DNA of 64,000 nucleotides from positions 186,001 through 250,000 of the forward strand of contig DATAUW010000012.1 in NCBI GenBank assembly GCA_036268055.1. Reading direction: 5' to 3'. Positions 58,922 through 64,000 of the stretch are shown here, piece by piece. The position numbers were made by a program, and so were the translations under genes. This stretch comes from Verrucomicrobiia bacterium (GTDB taxonomy: Bacteria > Verrucomicrobiota > Verrucomicrobiia > Limisphaerales > Pedosphaeraceae). The notes under the pieces are model-generated. The model had not been told where the DNA came from and searched no databases. It saw only the letters and a list, made by a program, of their open reading frames with translations. The first letter of the stretch is position 1; every line of letters begins with the position of its first letter.

Positions 58922-61108
58922 CTATTTCTCCGTCATGACAAATACGCCGTTCCAATGCGCATCCGGCGGGTTCTTCAACAACTCCTCACACTCCTTGATA
59001 TACATCTGGCTCAAATAATCGTCAGCGTGATCTTCCAGGCAGCGCTTGAACCATTCGATGCCTTCCATGAATTTCTGCGCGCGATATAATTTCACCGCGG
59101 TTTCATAACCGGCGAGCCACGCTTCGATTTTTTCATCCGCAGCCGTGCCGCGCTCGCCCATCACGGTATAAACCTCCACGCCCACGGTTTTACCTTTAGG
59201 CTGAATCAAGCCCACCGTCCGCAAAATAAATTTGTCCCGCACCAATCTGCCCATTTCCGGGCCGAGCAACAAATCAACGTGAAATTTTTTCGTCAAGCCT
59301 TCGAGCCGTGAGGCCGTGTTCACCGTGTCGCCAATCACCGTCAACTCCATCTTCTCCATCGAACCCATGTTGGCCACGATGGCTTCGCCGTGATTAATGC
59401 CGATGCCGAAGGCCAATTTGATCATCCCGCGCTTTTCCCAATCGGCATTGAGCTTGACCAAACTGCGCTTCATCGCCAGCGCGGTGGACACGGCGTGTTG
59501 CGCATCTTTTTCCGGGCCCTGCGTGACGATGTTTCCCCACACGGCCATGACGGCATCGCCGATGAATTTATCCAGCGTGCCTTGCGAACTGAAAACATCC
59601 TTCACCATCTCGGCGAAATATTCATTGAGCTGGCGGACGAGCGCCGCGGAGTCTGCTCCTTCAGTGAGCGTGGTGAACCCGCGCACGTCGGAAAATAAAA
59701 TCGTCACCTTTTTGCGAACGCCTTCGAGCGTGTGAAAATACGTGGCGGGATTGTCCAGCAATTCCTTGACGACATTTTTGGAGACATAACGCTCCAATGT
59801 CTTGCGCGTGCGCGTCTTCTCGAATCGTTCGCTGAAATAATCGAATGCCAGCACCAGAACGCCGGAGAGCGCGAGCACCAGCAACGGATTGGCCACGCCC
59901 CATACGATGTTCCAGTGGTTCCAGGCCCACAACGAAGCGTAACTATAAAGCACCATCAGCGCTATGATTGCTATCAATCGCCGCAATGGCTGATGCACCA
60001 GAAAGGAAAGCGCCGTCGCGAGCAGTCCTGCCAACACCACAATCAGTGAATTTTCGTAATCGCTTGCCTCCGTCAAAAAAGTGCGATGCAGCGCCGCGCC
60101 CAGCATGTTCAAATGGATTTCCGGGCCGTGCATGACCGAGTTATAATCCACGCGGATGCCTTGTATCACCGCTTGCTTGTCCGGCAGTGGAGTTTTGTGC
60201 GCGTCCTGAAAAATATCCGCCGTTGGGCCGACCAGCACGATCTTGCCGCGAAAAAATTCTCCGTCTTTGAAATTGTGTTTCCAATATCGCGGCGCAAGGA
60301 CATCGCCCAACGAGATCACTGGATAACCTCGCCCCGCCCAATCCGTGTAACGAAAGCGCAGCGGCTGTGATCCCGGCGGAATCAATTCAGGCCGGCCAAA
60401 CTTGCGCAACGCCCGTGCCTCCAGCGATTCCAACACCGTACCCGTTGGCAGCAAATCACCGGCTTGCGACGCCTCCAAACGATACCGCGCAAAGCGTATG
60501 ACATCGTCAAATGGGTCCGGCCAGATATTGACAAAACCCACGCGCTCATCGAAGCCCGGCGAAAGCGTGCTTGAGCTTTCGAGCACCGAGGGATTCGGCA
60601 CATCCAATGTCATGGAAATGCCGCGATCGGTTTTGACATCATGAATATTGCAGCCGATGACGACATGATCGCGATATTTGTCCATCGCCGCTTTCATGGC
60701 TTCGTCTCCCTCGCCCTGCCCGCCAAAAACCAAATCCAGCACGACTACTTTCGCTCCGGCATCACAAAGGTGCGTGATCAAATCCGCCCAAACCGCGCGC
60801 GACCACGGGAAACTTGTCTGTAAAAGTCGCAGCGTGGGATCTTGTTTTAATTCGTCGTCGCTGTAGTCAAGATAGGCCGGTTTATCAATGCCGATGAGAA
60901 CGAGTTGCGGGTCTATCGGTGTTTTCGTGCCGTATGTGGCGCGCAAATCTTCGGTGTAAGCCTCCAGTCCGACCAGCGAGGATAAATTGTTATGCGTCCA
61001 CCCCAGCATCAAAAACAAAAGCGCCGTGCCTCCGCAAATCGCCGTCACGACCCAGAAACGGCGGTTGTGTTTTTTGAACTTGAAAGCGCTTAGGAATTTG
61101 CGAAACAC
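58922..61108 (-). CDS. CHASE2-domain class III adenylate cyclase
   Basis: 728 residues. After an N-terminal helix (about 18-40), a CHASE2 sensor domain spans about 45-330 (VLIGIDKPAYLDYSDDEL), then three membrane helices (about 340-420). The cyclase domain has metal aspartates D474 (LFSDVRGF) and D518 (FIGDAVM), Lys514 for adenine choice, ELTVIGDTVN (Thr instead of Asp, class IIIb) and NTASRLE with the transition-state Arg. Class IIIb cyclases are known to respond to bicarbonate. A TPR-like tail follows. It is divergent from the FecR-domain gene (145-base gap). Confidence 0.93.
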   Translation of the reverse strand: MFRKFLSAFKFKKHNRRFWVVTAICGGTALLFLMLGWTHNNLSSLVGLEAYTEDLRATYGTKTPIDPQLVLIGIDKPAYLDYSDDELKQDPTLRLLQTSFPWSRAVWADLITHLCDAGAKVVVLDLVFGGQGEGDEAMKAAMDKYRDHVVIGCNIHDVKTDRGISMTLDVPNPSVLESSSTLSPGFDERVGFVNIWPDPFDDVIRFARYRLEASQAGDLLPTGTVLESLEARALRKFGRPELIPPGSQPLRFRYTDWAGRGYPVISLGDVLAPRYWKHNFKDGEFFRGKIVLVGPTADIFQDAHKTPLPDKQAVIQGIRVDYNSVMHGPEIHLNMLGAALHRTFLTEASDYENSLIVVLAGLLATALSFLVHQPLRRLIAIIALMVLYSYASLWAWNHWNIVWGVANPLLVLALSGVLVLAFDYFSERFEKTRTRKTLERYVSKNVVKELLDNPATYFHTLEGVRKKVTILFSDVRGFTTLTEGADSAALVRQLNEYFAEMVKDVFSSQGTLDKFIGDAVMAVWGNIVTQGPEKDAQHAVSTALAMKRSLVKLNADWEKRGMIKLAFGIGINHGEAIVANMGSMEKMELTVIGDTVNTASRLEGLTKKFHVDLLLGPEMGRLVRDKFILRTVGLIQPKGKTVGVEVYTVMGERGTAADEKIEAWLAGYETAVKLYRAQKFMEGIEWFKRCLEDHADDYLSQMYIKECEELLKNPPDAHWNGVFVMTEK

Positions 61109-61253
61109 GCCGCAGCTTACCGGGTGCGCGTGGCGTTGACAATTTCCTTCGCTTTGCTTACACGAGTGGTGGTAACATTCCCTCGTCGCAACGAATTAAC
61201 TTTTCCGCGCTGGACGGCGAAAGTATGCCGCCCTCGGCGAGGGTCGCGCTCTG

Positions 61254-62150
61254 GTGAATACGAGATTACTGATAGGCATGGTGCTGCTGGCTTCGCGGCT
61301 GCCGCTCGCGGCGGTCCCGCTGACTGAAAGCACGTTCACGGACGTCGTGCGCTCCGTCGAGGTCATCAATGCCTCCGATAAAAATGCCGCCCCCGCGAAG
61401 CTCAACGGGATTTTCAAGGCGCCCAACCTCATCCGCACCGGCGTTGCTTCACGCGCGGAATTGACCGCGCCGGACCAGACGCTCACCCGCGTCGGCGCGA
61501 ACACGGTTTTTTCCTTTGCTCCCGTTGGCCGTGAAGTGGATCTCGCGCAAGGCAGCATTCTTTTTCATTCGCCGACCGGGCGCGGCGGCGGCACGATCAA
61601 AAGCGGAGGCGCTTCCGCCGCCGTGAGCGGAACCACGCTCATCGTCGCCACCACGGCGGTCGAACATCCCGGCGATCACAACGGCTTCAAAGTCATCCTG
61701 CTCGAAGGCACCGGTCACGTGACGCTTGCCAATGGTGAAACCATCACCGTCAAAGCCGGGCAAATGATTTATGTTCTGCCGGACCACACCGGCTTCGGCC
61801 CGCTGCTCAACATCAATCTCGGAAAACTCGTCAACGGCTCCGCGCTCGTCAATGGTTTCAGCCATCCCCTGCCGTCGCTTCCGCTCATCGAGATCGTCAT
61901 TCACGATCAGGACATTCGTTTGAAATCCGGCACAGTGGTGGATACCGGCAAACCCGCGGACAAATTTCTTCACAATCCACCCACGCTGAATTTCGGCCCC
62001 CATTCCGCCCCCAGCGGTGGAGATCCCAACATCCCGGGAATGGCGCCCGCGCCGACGCTTGGCCCGACGATTGATGGCCAGCCGTCGAACAATCCTTTTC
62101 AACATGAGGTTCCGCGCTCGTTCCAACTCCAGCCACCTTTCGGTCCCTGA
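61254..62150 (+). CDS. FecR-domain exported protein
   Basis: 298 residues from GTG 61254. A signal peptide (ending near AAVP) leads to a FecR-type beta domain (LTRVGANTVFSF, DLAQGSILFHSP, IKSGGASAAVSGTTLIV), then a charged stretch and a proline-rich tail. FecR domains act as envelope signal proteins. Here no sigma factor or TonB receptor is adjacent; a CHASE2 cyclase is divergent and a barrel follows after six bases, an arrangement known in other bacteria too. The ligand is unknown. Confidence 0.82.
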   Translation: MNTRLLIGMVLLASRLPLAAVPLTESTFTDVVRSVEVINASDKNAAPAKLNGIFKAPNLIRTGVASRAELTAPDQTLTRVGANTVFSFAPVGREVDLAQGSILFHSPTGRGGGTIKSGGASAAVSGTTLIVATTAVEHPGDHNGFKVILLEGTGHVTLANGETITVKAGQMIYVLPDHTGFGPLLNINLGKLVNGSALVNGFSHPLPSLPLIEIVIHDQDIRLKSGTVVDTGKPADKFLHNPPTLNFGPHSAPSGGDPNIPGMAPAPTLGPTIDGQPSNNPFQHEVPRSFQLQPPFGP

Positions 62151-62156
62151 GCGCGC

Positions 62157-63149
62157 ATGAGATTATCTATCCTTCGAAAAACCATTGCCGCGTCCCTGCT
62201 GATTTCCGCCAGCGCGGCGGCGTGGGCGCAATCTCCCGCCGCGCTTGACCAGCTCAACACCACCCAGCAGCATCGCGACCTTGATCAGGCCGGCGAATCG
62301 CTTTACGACAAGGACTCACTCGCGCCCGAACTTTATCCGCACGAGGCCGACGACATTGGCCCGCAATCTGTTCTCAGCACGAAATCGCCGCGCACACTTT
62401 TTGAAGGCGTCGCCGACGTCCAATATTATTATAGCGACAACGCCTTTCTCGATCACAACGTGCGCCTGCCTGCCGGCGTGCTGGTGAGCAGCGCGCAGTT
62501 TTCCCTCGCGCCCACGCCGTCTCCATTAGGCAATGGACAATCCGCGCCGCGCGTCGGTTTTCGTGAGCAATGGTTCGATTTCCTGCAATACGACAGCCAC
62601 GGCCTCAACCTCAATGCGTTCGATTTCAATGTCCAAACCGTATTCGCCGAGGAACGGTGGAGTTACAAGAATTGGATCTTCGGCGCGGGCTTTGATTACA
62701 ACCGATTGCTCACCACGTCAGCGTACCGGCAATTTTATTCCGAGTATGTTCCGCGCTGGGAAGCGACCCGGATTTTCAGCACCGGCCGGCATCAGGCATT
62801 TTCCCTGGGTTATCAAGGCTACTATCACTTTGGAAATTCCAGCGTCTTTCAACTTCCCGACTCGGGATTTGCCGACCGGCTCGACCAGGTGCTGCTCGCC
62901 ACTTACTCGTACGGCGTGACCTCCGATTTTATTCTCCAGCCCTACTACACGTTTCGCTACACGCATTTCACCGGCGAGAACCGCGAGGACTACGAAAATT
63001 CCGTCGGCCTCGGCCTGTATTATTTCATCGGCAATTACGTCAGCGCGCGGGCTTATGTCGGTTACGACGTGCGCAACTCCAGCGTCCTCGACGCGGAATA
63101 TCACCAGTTCGATGCCGGCGGCGGGTTGAATTTTACGATTAGGTTTTAG
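62157..63149 (+). CDS. Outer-membrane beta-barrel protein
   Basis: 330 residues with a signal peptide (ending near AWA-QS). The C-terminal half has many alternating aromatic strands and ends in FTIRF, the usual barrel signature with a terminal phenylalanine. It starts six bases after the FecR-domain stop, so the two are co-transcribed and probably work together at the envelope. The transported or sensed molecule is unknown. Confidence 0.75.
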   Translation: MRLSILRKTIAASLLISASAAAWAQSPAALDQLNTTQQHRDLDQAGESLYDKDSLAPELYPHEADDIGPQSVLSTKSPRTLFEGVADVQYYYSDNAFLDHNVRLPAGVLVSSAQFSLAPTPSPLGNGQSAPRVGFREQWFDFLQYDSHGLNLNAFDFNVQTVFAEERWSYKNWIFGAGFDYNRLLTTSAYRQFYSEYVPRWEATRIFSTGRHQAFSLGYQGYYHFGNSSVFQLPDSGFADRLDQVLLATYSYGVTSDFILQPYYTFRYTHFTGENREDYENSVGLGLYYFIGNYVSARAYVGYDVRNSSVLDAEYHQFDAGGGLNFTIRF

Positions 63150-63187
63150 AAATCAGCGTACTCCGGCAATTTTGTCGTTGGTAAGAT

Positions 63188-63622
63188 TCATCGCCACATG
63201 CCATCCAAAAAATTGGTACAACCAATTATTTTTTGTTTGTGAATGCTCCAGATGCGAAGTTGGGCTTGCATGCGCCCGTGAGCGTTGGTTTGAGAAACAA
63301 TTTCAAGATGATAAGGTTCTCCCCATAGATCCGTGAATTGTTCCTTTTGATGCCAAATCCCGTTTCCAGTCGCGACAAAATCAATGAATGAATCATTCAC
63401 TTTCAAATGGCTCAATCGTTTATATAATAAATGATTGTTGGTGATAACCGATTCGTCGATTTGGCTGTCAGTCACGATGGAATATTGTTCGATGGCCTCA
63501 GCGATGCCAATAAAGTCTGATCGCACGGTCTTCTCAATCGGTTCAACGATCACATGACTCGGCGCCAAATAAATCGCGAGGACGATAGCGGCAAAGATGA
63601 TCATCAACGATAACTTGCTCAT
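63188..63622 (-). CDS. Small anchored or exported protein with a pseudopilin-like tail
   Basis: 144 residues. An N-terminal hydrophobic segment (LSLMIIFAAIVLAIYL) anchors or exports it. The C-terminal DLWGEPYHLEIVSQ..ARMQAQLRIWSI resembles the WG.PY-type end of GspG-like pseudopilins, but the normal prepilin peptidase site is absent. It is unrecognised. The gene is a single unit, convergent with the barrel gene. Confidence 0.6.
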   Translation of the reverse strand: MSKLSLMIIFAAIVLAIYLAPSHVIVEPIEKTVRSDFIGIAEAIEQYSIVTDSQIDESVITNNHLLYKRLSHLKVNDSFIDFVATGNGIWHQKEQFTDLWGEPYHLEIVSQTNAHGRMQAQLRIWSIHKQKIIGCTNFLDGMWR

Positions 63623-63712
63623 TGGCGGTGAAATTGAATCCTTAAATTAAAAAATGATCGGTGTCTCCTTTTCTGTCGCACACAATCAACAAACGGCAAG
63701 TATAATTCGCTT

Positions 63713-64000
63713 ATGATGAACTGGGTTTTCTGGGCAGTGCTCTCCGCCTTCTTCGCGGGTGTCACCGCCGTGCTCGCCAAAAAAGGTGTCGAGGGCATTG
63801 ACTCCAATCTTGCCACCGCCATTCGCACAACAGTGGTACTCGTGTTCAGTTGGGCGATTGTCTTTGCGCTGCAAACGCGTTTCACGCTGACGGAAATTTC
63901 CCGCCGCGCCTGGATTTTTCTGGTGCTCTCCGGGCTTGCGACGGGACTTTCGTGGCTCTGCTATTTTCGCGCGCTTCAACTGGGCGAGGCCTCACGCGTC
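63713..64000 (+). CDS. EamA-family transporter (5' part)
   Basis: The first 96 codons are inside the window and run off its end. Two ATG codons (63713, 63716) are possible. The sequence has three hydrophobic segments with WAVLSAFFAGVTAVLAKKG and SGLATGLSWLCYFRALQLG, typical of the first half of EamA/DMT exporters. The substrate is unknown. Confidence 0.83.
   Translation, partial: MMNWVFWAVLSAFFAGVTAVLAKKGVEGIDSNLATAIRTTVVLVFSWAIVFALQTRFTLTEISRRAWIFLVLSGLATGLSWLCYFRALQLGEASRV

Overview
The window looks like a chromosomal segment of a Verrucomicrobia bacterium, probably the Pedosphaera/Limisphaerales group. This is inferred from the gene families present: a large PVC-type membrane-bound dehydrogenase with HEAT repeats and a heme c site, a DUF5069-like protein, a VPDSG/PEP-CTERM-like sorting tail, a giant secreted S74-type fibre protein, and dispersed short palindromic repeats between genes. 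GC content is high, genes lie on both strands, and no rRNA, complete tRNA, CRISPR array, insertion sequence or prophage gene set was seen.

Layout. 1-1887: end of tsaE, tsaB and a zinc alcohol dehydrogenase. 2090-13627: one gene for a secreted protein of about 3845 residues, with three seven-bladed LVIVD propellers, 17 consecutive copies of an internal repeat, a YadA-head-like stretch and a C-terminal S74 self-cleaving chaperone domain. 13795-16907: a NAPE-PLD-like hydrolase, a small YAPAPV-repeat secreted protein, a gamma-carbonic anhydrase and a sugar nucleotidyltransferase. 17048-19868: a probable copper cluster (CPxC secreted protein, outer-membrane barrel, CopC, CopD). 20093-24921: KdpD, KdpE and a TPR protein. 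24933-28247: the PVC dehydrogenase. 28580-34456: recF, a second alcohol dehydrogenase, a 3-hydroxyisobutyrate dehydrogenase family enzyme, fdhD, a DUF5069-like protein and a Tat-exported NHL protein. 34469-43781: an AmpG-like transporter with a large insert, a NarL-type two-component pair, a CTERM-tailed exported protein, a BtpA family protein, ychF and a ClC antiporter. 44135-47608: a sugar isomerase-like protein, an EgtD-like methyltransferase, a UVR-motif protein and a YqeY protein.

47693-56110 is an eleven-gene minus-strand respiratory block: a cupredoxin-like protein, heme A synthase, heme O synthase, oxidase subunits I, III and IV, two small membrane proteins, subunit II, SCO and DUF420. 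A perfect Rex-type operator sits in front of the first gene, and a good sigma70 promoter sits in front of subunit I. The CopC/CopD cluster, SCO and the cupredoxin together suggest substantial copper handling for this oxidase. 56280-58488 holds an alpha/beta hydrolase, a HIT protein, an unknown protein and nrdR. 58922-63149 holds a CHASE2 adenylate cyclase divergent from a FecR-domain protein and an outer-membrane barrel. The window ends inside an EamA transporter.

Most notable are the giant fibre-like protein and its higher-order repeat, a subunit I that lacks the conserved K-channel lysine, the Rex-like operator on the oxidase block, REPIN-like inverted pairs of a 25-bp palindrome, a possible sigma54 promoter with upstream direct repeats on the CTERM gene, and a promoter placed so close to its start codon that the transcript should be leaderless.
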